A stretch of 42,428 nt of DNA from Deltaproteobacteria bacterium. GTDB lineage: Bacteria > Myxococcota_A > UBA9160 > UBA6930. The stretch is from positions 1 through 42,428 of the forward strand of contig JAFDCZ010000046.1 of assembly GCA_019312665.1 (NCBI GenBank), given 5' to 3'. Numbering within the stretch: the first letter of the stretch is position 1; each line of letters begins with the position of its first letter. Positions 8,650-18,257 of the stretch are shown in pieces. The notes under the pieces were generated by a model. It saw only the letters and a list, made by a program, of their open reading frames with translations, was not told where the DNA came from and made no database searches. The translations under genes were made by a program, and so were the position numbers.

Positions 8650-8897
8650 TTCGTCTCGTACCCTCGTGTTTTCCGCCCGGACAGAACTCTTCCTCTGTAG
8701 CGGAACATGGATGCCAGAGCATACCGTGCTTCGAGGGCTCGGAGGGAAGCCGCTATCCTTCATCCGCCTCACGCCGAGCCAGGATTCGCGAACCTCGAAC
8801 GACCCGATGCACCCCAACTCCTCCCGCGGCTCCACGCCGCGCCCGTCGTCGGTTTGGCGCCTGATCCTTCGCAGTAGGTGCCGGCGCGGGGGCACTC

Positions 8898-10113
8898 ATG
8901 TTCGCCAGGACCTTCTGGGCTCTTCGCTCCCTTCCGGCCCGCGAGCGATTGGAACGAGCTGCCGGGCGGGCCCTCGTCCGCTCCTGCAGCAGCCTCGGCG
9001 CGACGTTCATCAAGATCGGCCAGATACGCATCCACGCGGAGCGACCTGCTGCCGCGTGGCGTCTTCGAGGAGCTTCGCTCGCTCCAGGATCGCGTCCCTC
9101 CGTTCCCCTATGCAGAAGCGGCCGCCACGATCGAGGCCGAGTTTGGCGCACGCGTCGAAGCGCTGTTCGACGATTTCGTGCCGTCACCGATCGCGGCAGC
9201 TTCCGTGGCACAGGTTCATGAAGCGCGGCTCCCAGGCGATGGCCGCCGAGTCGCGATCAAGATCCTGCGGCCCGACATCATCCTGAAGGTGCAGCTCGAT
9301 CGGGCGATCCTCCTCTTCCTCGTGCGCCTCCTCGAGCGCTTGATTCCGACGCTACGCCTGGTCTCCCTCGAAGAAGCGATCCGAAGCTTCTGCGACGCGG
9401 TCGAGGAGCAACTCGACCTGCGCAACGAGGCCCGCAACAACGCACGCTTCGCAGCGAACTTCGAAGACGATCCCCATGTGTGTTTCCCACATCTCCATCC
9501 GACCCTGTGTGGAGCTAGTGTGCTCACCATGGATTTCGTCGACGGCACCCACGAAGACGGTCTCGCCCTCGCCGAGTTCAATGTCCACCAGGTCGTGGAA
9601 TCGGGAATGCGAGCGGTTTGTCGCATGATCTTCCTGCACGGGTTCGTCCATGCGGATCTTCATCCTGGAAACATGTTGTTCGAGCCACCGGGGCGAATCG
9701 TCTTTCTCGATCTCGGCCTGGTCGGTGAGCTGACCGACGAGGATCGCATCCGCACGGCGCAGATGCTGATGGCACTCGTTACCGGCGACGGACCTGGAGT
9801 CGCAAGAGCGTTCTTCGAAAACGCACCTCATCATGCCGTGACGGACTACGAGGCCTACGAACGCGAGATCAGCGAATTCGTTTCGGACGTTGCATCGAAG
9901 GGGCTTGGCCAACTCCAGGTCACCCTCGAGATCGGACGGATCTTCGACATCCTGCGGCGGCACCGCATTCAGGCGCGCTCACATATGACGATGGTCAACC
10001 TGGCACTGATGACCGCGGAAGGGATGGGAAAGCGTCTCGCTCCGGAGCTGGACCTCAGCCGCGAAGCGCTGCCTTATCTCGCCGAAGCCCTGCGCAAGAC
10101 GCAAGGCGACTGA
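8898..10113 (+). CDS. UbiB/ABC1-family atypical kinase, interrupted by a +1 frameshift
   Basis: The family is split over two frames. From ATG 8898 one frame encodes MFARTFWALRSLPARER ... SSLGATFIKIGQI, containing the diagnostic KxGQ motif. At about 9026 it must shift by one base to continue as ASTRSDLLPRGVFEEL. Removing one base from CAGATACGCA restores the canonical GQIASTRSD. The second part has the A-rich loop (AAASVAQVH), the VAIK lysine, HADLHPGN and FLDLG, then runs to the stop at 10113; about 404 residues in total. Read without the shift, the longest ORF (start 8878) has an unrelated N-terminus and lacks KxGQ. These proteins support ubiquinone or other isoprenoid-quinone metabolism at the membrane. 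It ends 6 bp from the convergent lipoate-ligase-like gene. Confidence 0.85.
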
Positions 10114-10119
10114 CTTGCC

Positions 10120-10887
10120 TCACACACGAACCTGCCCAGCGAGTTGGTGCTCTGGCTCGAATTCTTCCGCCAGTGCGGTCAACGCGACCCCCACCTCCGC
10201 TGGTACGAGCGACCGCTCTTGCGCGAAGCGCGCCAGTAGCGCGTCGGCGACGTGCTCCACCGTCAGTCCGGGTACCTCATCGGAAACGGCGCCGGCTGCG
10301 AGCGGATCCATGTCGACACCCATCGCCCGATAGACGGGCTCGAGAACGCGCCCGACCTGGGCGCCGTTGCCAACCACGATCACCCCGCCGACATGAGCGG
10401 CTCCCTTCACGACCCGTTGCCCTACCCCCATCAGCTTCTTCACTCCGCGAGCGTTCACGGAATGGTCGCCGGGGCAGTATTCGCCGGGCACCGCGCCGAC
10501 CCGGGCATCGACGCCAAGATCGGAAAACGTGTCGCGCACCAAGGCCGCGAGCTGCTCGAAGCGGGCCGCGATTCCCTTGCGAGCATCCGCTGCCGGAACG
10601 CACCAGGCGAAGGCCAGGCATTGGCGGGTAAAGAGCGCGGCCCGGCCGCCTGCCAGGCGAAGCACGGCTTCGAAGCCTTCGGCCCTGGCTGCCGATACCG
10701 CCTCATCGAAACCGGGCCTCGTACGATCGAGAACAGAAAACGCAACGACATCATCCGGAACGTAGAGCCGCAGGCTCTCGCGCCTCTCTCCGCTCGCGAC
10801 CCGCGTGAGGAGTGCGCGCGAAATGGCCGTATCGAATGCAGGGCGCCCAGGGAAACGGGCCTGCAGGAGATCGAGAGGTTCGGACAC
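10120..10887 (-). CDS. Lipoate-protein ligase A-like / lipoyl-octanoyl transferase family protein
   Basis: A 255-residue protein beginning at GTG 10887. It has the biotin/lipoate ligase fold motifs: RLAGGRAALFTRQCLAF corresponds to the RRxGGG loop, with one Gly-rich segment reduced. GEYCPGDHSVN is followed by GVKKLMGVGQRVVKGAAHVGG, which holds the conserved lysine and the segment covering the lipoyl-AMP pocket. Members attach lipoate or octanoate to E2 and GcvH domains. The reduced GGR loop and absence of a separate C-terminal domain make ligase versus transferase unclear. It lies 36 bp downstream of a lipoprotein gene on the same strand and converges on the UbiB-like gene. Confidence 0.8.
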   Translation of the reverse strand: MSEPLDLLQARFPGRPAFDTAISRALLTRVASGERRESLRLYVPDDVVAFSVLDRTRPGFDEAVSAARAEGFEAVLRLAGGRAALFTRQCLAFAWCVPAADARKGIAARFEQLAALVRDTFSDLGVDARVGAVPGEYCPGDHSVNARGVKKLMGVGQRVVKGAAHVGGVIVVGNGAQVGRVLEPVYRAMGVDMDPLAAGAVSDEVPGLTVEHVADALLARFAQERSLVPAEVGVALTALAEEFEPEHQLAGQVRV

Positions 10888-10923
10888 CGCCCGACTATAG
10901 GGCTCAGAAACGCGACCGTTGTG

Positions 10924-11541
10924 TCAGGAGCCGGGTTCGAATTCTGCGGAAGCGAGGCGTTCGGCCACGTGGCTCGCGAGCCCCTTCATCAAGGGTTGTT
11001 CCGCCCAAGGCCCGGGAATGCGAAGAGAAACATCCGCCCGGAGCACATCGCTGGCTCCGGCTCGCAACACCATCCAGTTCCAGGTGTGAAGCTCGCGGTT
11101 CCCATCCTTCAACGAGCTCGAGAAGGCGAGCAGGGAATCACCGGCCGCTGTCGTCGAGACTTCGATCTTCCCGTGGACGGGCTCCAGAAAGCGCAGGGCG
11201 CGTTCTGCCAACGCCTCCGCGTCGGGCACTGGCCCACCGACCGGATCGCGGCCAACGGCCATCCACAGCTCGACGTCCGGCACATCGGGCAACCGCAGGA
11301 CCAATGCCGCACCTTCATGGCGGTCCACCTTGAAGCGCTTGTCCAGCGCGAGACGCAGGGAGAGATCTGCGGCGGGAGCGGGCTCGGAAGAACCAGACTC
11401 GGCCTTCGCCACCTCGGCCGCGGAGGAGGCGGTGTCCAACGACACCTCGGGAGCCACCTCGACACGGTTGCACGCCAGCGACAGCAGCAGGGCTGCGACC
11501 ATCAGCGGAGCTCGTCTCGAACGTCGGATGTGTCGGTCCAT
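10924..11541 (-). CDS. Predicted lipoprotein of unknown function
   Basis: A 205-residue protein starting at ATG 11541 with GGGGGAAAG upstream. The N-terminus MDRHIRRSRRAPLMVAALLLSLAC is a lipoprotein signal with lipobox LSLAC. The mature part starts with a disordered Ala/Glu/Ser-rich linker (about 25-60). A compact mixed domain follows (VDRHEGAALVLRLP, ELWMAVGRDP, FLEPVHGKIEVSTTAAGDSLLAF, ELHTWNWMVLRAG, LRADVSLRIP). I do not recognise the family. It is probably membrane-anchored facing the periplasm. It is divergent from the CoA-transferase gene across 82 bp and upstream of the lipoate-ligase-like gene. Confidence 0.75.
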   Translation of the reverse strand: MDRHIRRSRRAPLMVAALLLSLACNRVEVAPEVSLDTASSAAEVAKAESGSSEPAPAADLSLRLALDKRFKVDRHEGAALVLRLPDVPDVELWMAVGRDPVGGPVPDAEALAERALRFLEPVHGKIEVSTTAAGDSLLAFSSSLKDGNRELHTWNWMVLRAGASDVLRADVSLRIPGPWAEQPLMKGLASHVAERLASAEFEPGS

Positions 11542-11623
11542 GCTTTCCCCCAGCCTCTGTTTCGGCCGGCGGCACGCGAAGCTGGAGGGGCCTGAGATAG
11601 AGTGAGCCAGGAGGAGGAGCAGC

Positions 11624-12826
11624 ATGGGGCCGATGGAAGGCGTGCGGGTGATCGAGATGGGCGTCTGGGTGGCTGGCCCCGCGGCGGGGGGCATCCTGGC
11701 GGATTGGGGCGCCGACGTCGTGAAGATCGAACCGCCGGGGATTGGAGACCCCAGCCGCCTCTTCGCCTCCATGCTCGGCTCGGATCTGCCTTTCAACCCA
11801 CCCTTCGAGATGGACAACCGAAGCAAGCGCAGCGTGGTGCTGGATCTGGCCACGGAAGAGGGCCGTGAGCTTGGCCTCGAGTTGATCGATTCGGCCGATG
11901 TCTTCGTCACGAATGTCCGCCAGGCTGGCCTTGCGCGGATCGGCTTCGACCCGAGCCGGCTTCTCCAACGCAACCCGCGGCTGGTCTACGGCGCCATCAC
12001 CGGCTTCGGTCTCGAAGGCCCGGACAAGGACAAGGCGGCCTACGACATCGCGAGCTTCTGGGCGCGGTCGGGGATTGCCCACATGCTCACCAAGCCCGGC
12101 GACCCCCCGCCCTTTCAACGCGGAGGCATGGGTGATCACAACACCGGCCTGGCTGCGGCGGGCGCCATCTCCGCGGCGCTCTTCTCGCGTGAACGTACGG
12201 GCAAGGGCCAGCTCGTCTCCACCTCCCTGCTCCGCGAAGGCGTCTACACACTCAGCTTCGACCTCGCCACGGCCCTGCGCTTTGGCGTCGGCTTGCAAGT
12301 GGCCGACCGCAGCTCCATGGGCAACCCCTGCATCAACAACTATCAAGACAAGGACGGCCGCTGGTTCTGGATCGTCGGGCTCGAGGGAGCACGTCATTGG
12401 CCGCCGCTCTGCCGGGTGGCCGGCCACCCGGAGTGGATCGACGACCCGCGCTTTGCCACCCCGAAGGATCGCGCCCAGAACGCGACGCTTCTGATCGGCC
12501 TGCTCGACGAGATCTTCTCCACCCGGAGCCGTGCCGAATGGGCGGAGGTATTCGCCGCCGAGAAGGACATGTGGTGGGCGCCCGTCCAGAACCTGGAAGA
12601 AGTCATGGCGGACGAGCAGGTGATCGCGTCCGGCGGCTTCTGCGAAGTGCCCGACTCCGGAACCACGACTCTCTTTCCCGCGTCGCCGGCCGATTTTCAC
12701 GGCACGCCCTGGGAACCCCGCTGGATGGCACCCGACCATGGCCAGCACACCGATGAGGTGCTCCGAGAAATGGGCAGGACGGAAGAAACGATCGCCGCGC
12801 TAAGGGCGAGCGGAGTGGTCGAGTGA
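11624..12826 (+). CDS. CaiB/BaiF family (class III) CoA-transferase
   Basis: A 400-residue type III CoA-transferase. The N-terminus has GVRVIEMGVWVAGPAAGGILADWGADVVKIE, the fold's typical opening, then NRSKRSVVLDL, and the motif GDHNTGLAAAGAISAALF with the catalytic aspartate that forms an acyl-anhydride intermediate. The C-terminus has the usual NPCINNYQDKDGRWFW and DDPRF segments. The enzyme moves CoA between carboxylic acids, but which acids cannot be read. The start at ATG 11624 has AGGAGGAGG upstream. Its last 27 bases overlap the 3' end of the convergent SGNH gene. Confidence 0.92.
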   Translation: MGPMEGVRVIEMGVWVAGPAAGGILADWGADVVKIEPPGIGDPSRLFASMLGSDLPFNPPFEMDNRSKRSVVLDLATEEGRELGLELIDSADVFVTNVRQAGLARIGFDPSRLLQRNPRLVYGAITGFGLEGPDKDKAAYDIASFWARSGIAHMLTKPGDPPPFQRGGMGDHNTGLAAAGAISAALFSRERTGKGQLVSTSLLREGVYTLSFDLATALRFGVGLQVADRSSMGNPCINNYQDKDGRWFWIVGLEGARHWPPLCRVAGHPEWIDDPRFATPKDRAQNATLLIGLLDEIFSTRSRAEWAEVFAAEKDMWWAPVQNLEEVMADEQVIASGGFCEVPDSGTTTLFPASPADFHGTPWEPRWMAPDHGQHTDEVLREMGRTEETIAALRASGVVE

Positions 12827-14392
12827 GAACGGGGGCACTGCACCGAGGAGTCGCGCCAACTCCTCGGCCATGATCTGATGACCGAACGACGTCAGGTGAA
12901 CCCGGTCCCACCAGAGGAAGCCTTCGTCCCGGCGCGCCACCAGAGCCTCATGCAGGTCGAGAACCGGGAGCCCGTGGCGCACGCCGACCTTGCGCAAGAT
13001 GTCGTGACGCTCCTGCAGGCCTGCAAGGCTCTCTTCGCCACGTGCCTCGATCGTATTCGGCTCGAGGACGAACACGGTGTAGATGCCTCGCCCCTCGTTG
13101 AACGTGGCGAGTTCATCCAGCGCCTGTTCGAGGGCCTCGGGATCGCGATCGTTGTTCCCGAGATCGACGACCACGAGCTCGGGTGCCCAGGCGCTCCAGG
13201 TCTCCTTCCAAAGGGGCAAGATCTGCGGGCCCGTAAAAGCGGGGATACCCGCGTTGATGCACTCCACCGGCTTTCCGGGCGGGCCGGTTTCGTTCCAGCC
13301 ACGCTCGAGACGCGTCACCCAGGGTTCTTCCGCAGTGGCCGCCCCGGATCCCCATGTCTGGGAGCTCCCGAGGAACACGATCCGACGAACGCCTGGTGCG
13401 GGCGGTACGAGGGGATGCTCCCGGGCGAGACGCGGGACGATTTCACCCTCGTACTCGATGTGATTCTCGTAGCCTGCGAAATCCGGCTGCTCCGGATGCA
13501 GACGACCGAGGTAGATCCATTCGGTCGCGAACGACAGCGCAGCGATTGCGACGAGCACCAGCTGGGCGAGCAAAAGCACGGCGCCACCGCTCACCTCGCC
13601 CCGTTCTCGCGTGGCGTTCGACCCGAACCACACGACACCCGCTGCTCCAACCACGAGCAGCAATGCAAGCAATCCGACGGCTGCGGCCCCGCGCCGGTTG
13701 GCAAAGCCCTCTTCGATCACGCGGCCATCGCGCGTGACGATGCGGAGGTCATCGACCCACGCCTTCCGGCCCGCAGTGCTGCGCAACGCCAGCTGTACGC
13801 CGGCTCTCGGGGTCGGGCCGCAGGAGCCGAGGCCTTTCCCGTCGAGGAAGACCTGACCGCTTCGCCACTCGAAACGATGCCATTCAGGGTCGAGTTCGCC
13901 CGGAGAAGATCCGAGCAGTCCGGTATGTCCTTCGAAACGTCCGCCCGGAGCGACCCGGAAGCATCCGCCGCTGAGCCCCGGGCTGCGACTGAAGCGGACA
14001 GCGTCGAAGCCCACACGGTCGTCACCCAGCATCACCGTGAACGTGCCTTCGCCAGGCAGGCGGAAGCGAAGCTCGATGCGTTCGGGGTCGAGGATTTCGT
14101 GCCAGCGAAGCTCGTGGTGCCCATGCCAGGCGCCGAGATCGAGGCGCTCGCGGAAGAGCGCCGTGCGCGTCGTCAAGAACGAAACCGACCCCAGGATGCC
14201 ATGGGAAAGGCCGACCTTCGCACTCTTCCAGTGACCATTGGAATGCAGCGTGTTGCCGACCTGCAGCCAGGTCTTGGCGAACAGGCCCGCTGCGAGAAGC
14301 GCTAGCAGCACGTTCACGAGGACCAGGCCGGGGCCGGCCGAGCGGCGAGAATCAGCCGACACCGCGTTCCAAGACCGCGAAGCGGGCCCCAT
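12800..14392 (-). CDS. Membrane-anchored SGNH/GDSL hydrolase with N-terminal sensor-like region
   Basis: About 530 residues from ATG 14392; GTG 14362 is a shorter alternative that would overlap selD by only 11 bp. One transmembrane helix (LVLVNVLLALLAAGLF) opens the protein. A beta-rich region (about 60-245) with ERIELRFRLPGEGTF and KAWVDDLRIVT resembles a laminin-G or jelly-roll fold, followed by two more hydrophobic helices. The C-terminal SGNH domain shows block I (RIVFLGSSQTWGSG), block III (VVDLGNNDRD, with Asn-Asp in place of the usual GxND) and block V (WWDRVHLTSFGHQ) with the catalytic Asp/His. It likely hydrolyses an ester on a glycan or lipid outside the cytoplasm. The start overlaps the 3' end of the SelD fusion gene by 41 bp, suggesting translational coupling. 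Confidence 0.8.
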   Translation of the reverse strand: MGPASRSWNAVSADSRRSAGPGLVLVNVLLALLAAGLFAKTWLQVGNTLHSNGHWKSAKVGLSHGILGSVSFLTTRTALFRERLDLGAWHGHHELRWHEILDPERIELRFRLPGEGTFTVMLGDDRVGFDAVRFSRSPGLSGGCFRVAPGGRFEGHTGLLGSSPGELDPEWHRFEWRSGQVFLDGKGLGSCGPTPRAGVQLALRSTAGRKAWVDDLRIVTRDGRVIEEGFANRRGAAAVGLLALLLVVGAAGVVWFGSNATRERGEVSGGAVLLLAQLVLVAIAALSFATEWIYLGRLHPEQPDFAGYENHIEYEGEIVPRLAREHPLVPPAPGVRRIVFLGSSQTWGSGAATAEEPWVTRLERGWNETGPPGKPVECINAGIPAFTGPQILPLWKETWSAWAPELVVVDLGNNDRDPEALEQALDELATFNEGRGIYTVFVLEPNTIEARGEESLAGLQERHDILRKVGVRHGLPVLDLHEALVARRDEGFLWWDRVHLTSFGHQIMAEELARLLGAVPPFSLDHSARP

Positions 14393-16577
14393 CCTCTCGC
14401 ATGGGCTCGACGGTTCCGATTTCGGCAGCCGCAGAATCCCCACCGGCATGCAGGGCCGAGAGGGTCTCCTTCAGTGCATCACGCGGCACGGCGAGCAGGA
14501 GGCCCCCGGAAGTCTGCGGATCGAAGATCACCTCGGCAACGGCTCGATCGTCTAGCGACGCATCCCAGGCGATACCGCGCCGACCCTCCGCGTTCTGATC
14601 ATGAAAAGAGCTGCGCACGCCAGCCTCCAGAAGCGCGCGGGCACCCGGCAGTAGCGGCAACGCGTCTACGAAGAGATTCGCGGATCGGCCGCCCGCCTCC
14701 AACATCTCGCCCAGATGCCCGGCCAGCCCGAAGCCCGACACGTCAGTCGCCGAGCGTGCCAGACGCGTCGCAACCTCCCCGGCGTTGGCATTGGAGCGAG
14801 CCATGTGGGCGAGCACGGCCTGAAACCATGAACCCCGGGCGCGGCCTTGCATGTCGGCGGCCAGAACCACGCCAGTACCCAGAGCGGCAGTCAGCACCAA
14901 CACATCGCCCGACTCCAATGCACCGAGTGGCAAGGGCCCAGAAGTTGGCGCATCCCCCATGATGGAGAGCCCCACGAAGAGTTCGGGCCCCTGTGTCGTA
15001 TGGCCGCCGATCAGGCTCACGCCCAGAGGATCGAGTGCCGTTCGCAAACCGGAGAGCACCTGGAAGAGCGTTTCCTCAGCGCGGGTTTCGTCTTCGTCCG
15101 GAATCGTGACGAGGGCGAGAGCGTGGCGTGGGGTACCCCCCTTCGCCTGCACATCGCTCACCGCGTTGATGGCGGCCACCCGCCCCACCCACCAGGGGTC
15201 GTCGGTGAAGGCTCGGAAGCCGTCGACCGTTGCGAGCACGACGTCGCCCGTCAGCGTGCGCACGGCCGCCGCATCATCAGGCGCGTCGAGGCCTACGATG
15301 ACGCGGTCGTCCAGCGATGCAGGAGCGAGACGCGCCAGGGCCCGGGAAAGCGGATGGGCTCCTACCTTTGCAGCGCAACCTCCACACGGCATCTCTTCCA
15401 TGCCCATCTCTTCAGGTGTCGGAAACGCGTCGGCCGCCGCGCCGTTGGCTTCGAGCACCTGGAAGCGCTCCATGAAGCGTCGATCGATCCGATCCTTGAG
15501 GCGCCAGACCGCGCCTGCAGAGAAGGCGAACCCCCACTTGCCTCCGATCGCGCGCCCTCCACCCAGGTTGAGAAGGGCCAGGAAATCGCGTTGCGGTCGA
15601 TGCCGCCGCAAGGGACGGCCGCTGAGAGTGGCGCGCAGGTTGGCGTCGAGGGTTGGGCCTGCGCGTACCGCATGCACACCCGCCTTCGGGACCCAGGCAT
15701 GGTCCGTCAACGAGGCGCAGTCGCCGACCGCGAACAAGCCATCCGCTCCTTCGACCTCGAAGCTCGAAGCAACTCGAACGAAACCGGCCTTGTCCAGGGG
15801 AAGAGGGGAGTTCCCGAGCAGCGGTACCGGGGCCGCGCCCGTCGCCCAGACGACGAGATCCGCCGAGCGCGTGTCGCCGCCCTCCAGGCGAACGCCCTTC
15901 TCTTCAACCGCCGCGACCCGAACGCCGGTGACGAGTCGGATTCCCCGCTCTCGCAACGCGGCCTCGGTCGCCCGCCTCAAACGGGCGGATGAATTGGAGA
16001 GAATTGGAGCATCGGTGAGAATCTCGATCGCGGGCACAGCGCCGACCGAACGCAATCGCGTATCCAGCGTGAACGCCAATTCCACGCCCGCCGCGCCACC
16101 ACCCACGATCGAGATACGCGGGCCCCCTTCGACCCCTTGCATCCGAGCGACCGCGCCATCGACCCGATCCACGAACTCTCGGATCGGACGAGTAGCCAGG
16201 GCATGTTCGCGAACCCCGGGCAGCTCGGTGCCGCGCACCGTGCTGCCTACGTCCAGGCTGGCCGCGTCGTAGTGCAGCGGCGGGCGGCCGACGAGCTCGA
16301 TGCTGCGGGTCGAGGGCACGATGCGGCTGGCCGCTGCAAGAATGACGCGGGCTCGCGCCCTGCGGGCCAGGGGGACGACGTCGATCTCCGCTTGCGCAAT
16401 GTCGTATTCCCCGGCCACCACGCCAGGCACCATTCCGGAGTAGAGCGCCTCAGGGCGGTCGAGCACGACCGTGAGCCTCACATCCGGGAGCGGATCCATC
16501 ATCCAGCGGCGAATCACCTGGACGTGAGCATGGCCACCGCCCACCAGCACGATGTCCGCCCGCGGCGAGACGTTCAT
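14352..16577 (-). CDS. selD: Selenide, water dikinase fused to N-terminal FAD/NAD(P) oxidoreductase
   Basis: A 741-residue fusion from ATG 16577. Residues 1 to about 375 form a pyridine nucleotide-disulfide-type oxidoreductase: IVLVGGGHAHVQVI for FAD, ISIVGGGAAGVELAF for NAD(P) and LFAVGDCAS. The SelD half starts near MPCGGCAAKVG, where the catalytic position is cysteine (TGC codon, not Sec) and the ATP-binding lysine follows two residues later. It continues through DDAAAVRTL, VSDVQAKGGTPR, IGGHT, TDVSGFGLAGHLGEM and the DPQTSGG motif. SelD makes selenophosphate from selenide and ATP; the fused oxidoreductase may supply reduced selenium. This architecture is known. No selA, selB, selC or selU lies in the window. 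It is divergent from the thiolase-like gene across 103 bp. Confidence 0.93.
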   Translation of the reverse strand: MNVSPRADIVLVGGGHAHVQVIRRWMMDPLPDVRLTVVLDRPEALYSGMVPGVVAGEYDIAQAEIDVVPLARRARARVILAAASRIVPSTRSIELVGRPPLHYDAASLDVGSTVRGTELPGVREHALATRPIREFVDRVDGAVARMQGVEGGPRISIVGGGAAGVELAFTLDTRLRSVGAVPAIEILTDAPILSNSSARLRRATEAALRERGIRLVTGVRVAAVEEKGVRLEGGDTRSADLVVWATGAAPVPLLGNSPLPLDKAGFVRVASSFEVEGADGLFAVGDCASLTDHAWVPKAGVHAVRAGPTLDANLRATLSGRPLRRHRPQRDFLALLNLGGGRAIGGKWGFAFSAGAVWRLKDRIDRRFMERFQVLEANGAAADAFPTPEEMGMEEMPCGGCAAKVGAHPLSRALARLAPASLDDRVIVGLDAPDDAAAVRTLTGDVVLATVDGFRAFTDDPWWVGRVAAINAVSDVQAKGGTPRHALALVTIPDEDETRAEETLFQVLSGLRTALDPLGVSLIGGHTTQGPELFVGLSIMGDAPTSGPLPLGALESGDVLVLTAALGTGVVLAADMQGRARGSWFQAVLAHMARSNANAGEVATRLARSATDVSGFGLAGHLGEMLEAGGRSANLFVDALPLLPGARALLEAGVRSSFHDQNAEGRRGIAWDASLDDRAVAEVIFDPQTSGGLLLAVPRDALKETLSALHAGGDSAAAEIGTVEPMREDGARFAVLERGVG

Positions 16578-16680
16578 CGGGACCACGCGGCGTCGATCAT
16601 CGACCCAAGAGGTAGCGAATTGGACGGCGCGATAGGCCCCAAGTAGCCTGGGCGCCGCCTGATTGAAGGAGAAGGGACGG

Positions 16681-18143
16681 ATGGACCCCCGAACCCCGGT
16701 GCTGATCGGCTGTGCCGCCGTGGGGCAGCGAGAGGAAGACCCGGCGCGAGCACGAGAACCTCTCGACCTGATGGAGCAGGCGCTTCGGGATGCTGCCGAG
16801 GATGCGGAGGCCGATGTGGGCGCGAAGGCGCTGCTCGAACGCATCCAGTGGATCGCCGTGCCGCAGGGCTTCTGGAATTATTCGAACCCCGCCGGCGTGC
16901 TGGGCGGGCGCGTGGGGGCCACTGGGACCCACGCGGTCTTGACCGACATCGGCGTCTTGCAGACGACGCTGTTGGGTTTGGCCGGGCAGGTGATCGCTGA
17001 CGGCCGGGCCGAACTCTGCGTGGTGGTGGGCGGCGAGGCGAAATATCGGACGCTGCGGGCGAAAATCACAGGCAGCAAAGCCCCGCTCTGCGAAGCGCCG
17101 GGCGATCCGGATGAGGTGCTGCGCCCCAAGGCCGACATCCTTCATCCTCTGGAACTCCGCTGCGGACTGGGTCTTCCCGTGAAGCAATATGCAATGATCG
17201 AGAACGCCCTCCGCATTGAGACCCGCTCGCGTCTCGACTCCCACCGGAGCGAGATCGCCGAGCTTTGGGCCGCCATGAGCCGGGTTGCCGCAACCAACCC
17301 GGACGCCTGGAACCGGGAGGCCGTTTCGCCTTCCACCGTTCGGGACGCAAGCGACGAAAACCGGATGCTTGCCTTCCCCTACACGAAGCTTCACAACTCC
17401 CAGTGGAACGTGGACCAGGCGGCGGCGTTGATCCTCTGCTCCGCGGAAACGGCAGACGCACTCGGCGTTCCAAGAGATCGCCGGATTGTGCTGCGATGTG
17501 TCGCCGATTCGAACTTCATGCTGCCACTCTGCGAGCGGAAGGACGTCCACCGTTCGGCGGGATTCGCCGCCGCTGGACGTGCCGCCTTCGAGGCGGCTGG
17601 CATCGAAAGCGAAGAAGTCGGCCACCGGGAACTCTACAGCTGCTTCCCAAGCGCGGTTCGCGTACAACAACGCGAACTCGGTGTGCCAAGAGAGCTAGCC
17701 GTGACCGTCACCGGCGGCATGACCTTTGCCGGCGGCCCCCTGAACAACTTCGTGCTGCAGGCCGCCGTGAAGATGGCCCAGGTGCTGCGCGATGATCCCG
17801 GCTCGATCGGCATGCTGAACGCCGTCAGTGGCATGCTCACCAAACAGGGAGTGAGCCTCTGGTCGACCGAAGCCGGGAACCCCTTCGCCTTTCTCGCGCG
17901 GAAGCGGACGAAGCCACCACGCGCACCGAACTCGTCGCCGATGTCGCTGGCGACGCAACCGTCTGCACCTACACCGTCGAGTACGAGGGCGCCCACCCGA
18001 CCCGAGCCATCGCCCTCTGTGAATTCGAGCCCGGCCGCCGCACCCTTGCCGTCACCGAGGATTCCGATCTCGCGAGCGAGATGACCCGCGAGGAATTCGG
18101 CCGCCGCCCCGTCCGAATCCACGAAAACGGAACCTTCAGCTGA
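16681..18143 (+). CDS. Type 1 thiolase-like protein (acetyl-CoA acetyltransferase family), -1 frameshift near the 3' end
   Basis: The start is ATG 16681, with GGAGAAGGG upstream. About 400 residues in the first frame follow the thiolase-like protein type 1 pattern: TPVLIGCAAVGQRE, VVVGGEAKYR, ENRMLAFPYTKLHNSQWNVDQAAAL, the Cys motif ELYSCFPSAV, and VTGGMTFAGGPLNN. After NPFAF (about 17891) the frame turns into proline/serine-rich sequence ending at 18084. A shift of one base at the TTT run gives SRAEADEATTRTELVADV ... CTYTVEYEG ... MTREEFGRRPVRI, the additional C-terminal domain known for this family, ending at TGA 18141-18143. So one base appears missing. Whether this is a real mutation or a sequence error cannot be told here. 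Substrate unknown. Confidence 0.88.
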
Positions 18144-18257
18144 GAAGCACCGCGAAAAGGGCCTGACAGTCCCCCGCGCCCGGCGTTCCTCATACGAGTC
18201 GGGGAACCCCAGCGCACGATCGCCAGGAAGATCAGTCCGGCCGACAGACGGTCTTGC

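Noticed and set aside
15361-15420. Selenocysteine in SelD
   Set aside because: The catalytic codon is TGC (Cys); no in-frame TGA is present.
14847-16272. Open frames antisense to the selD fusion
   Set aside because: No domain; the opposite strand holds a complete fusion protein.
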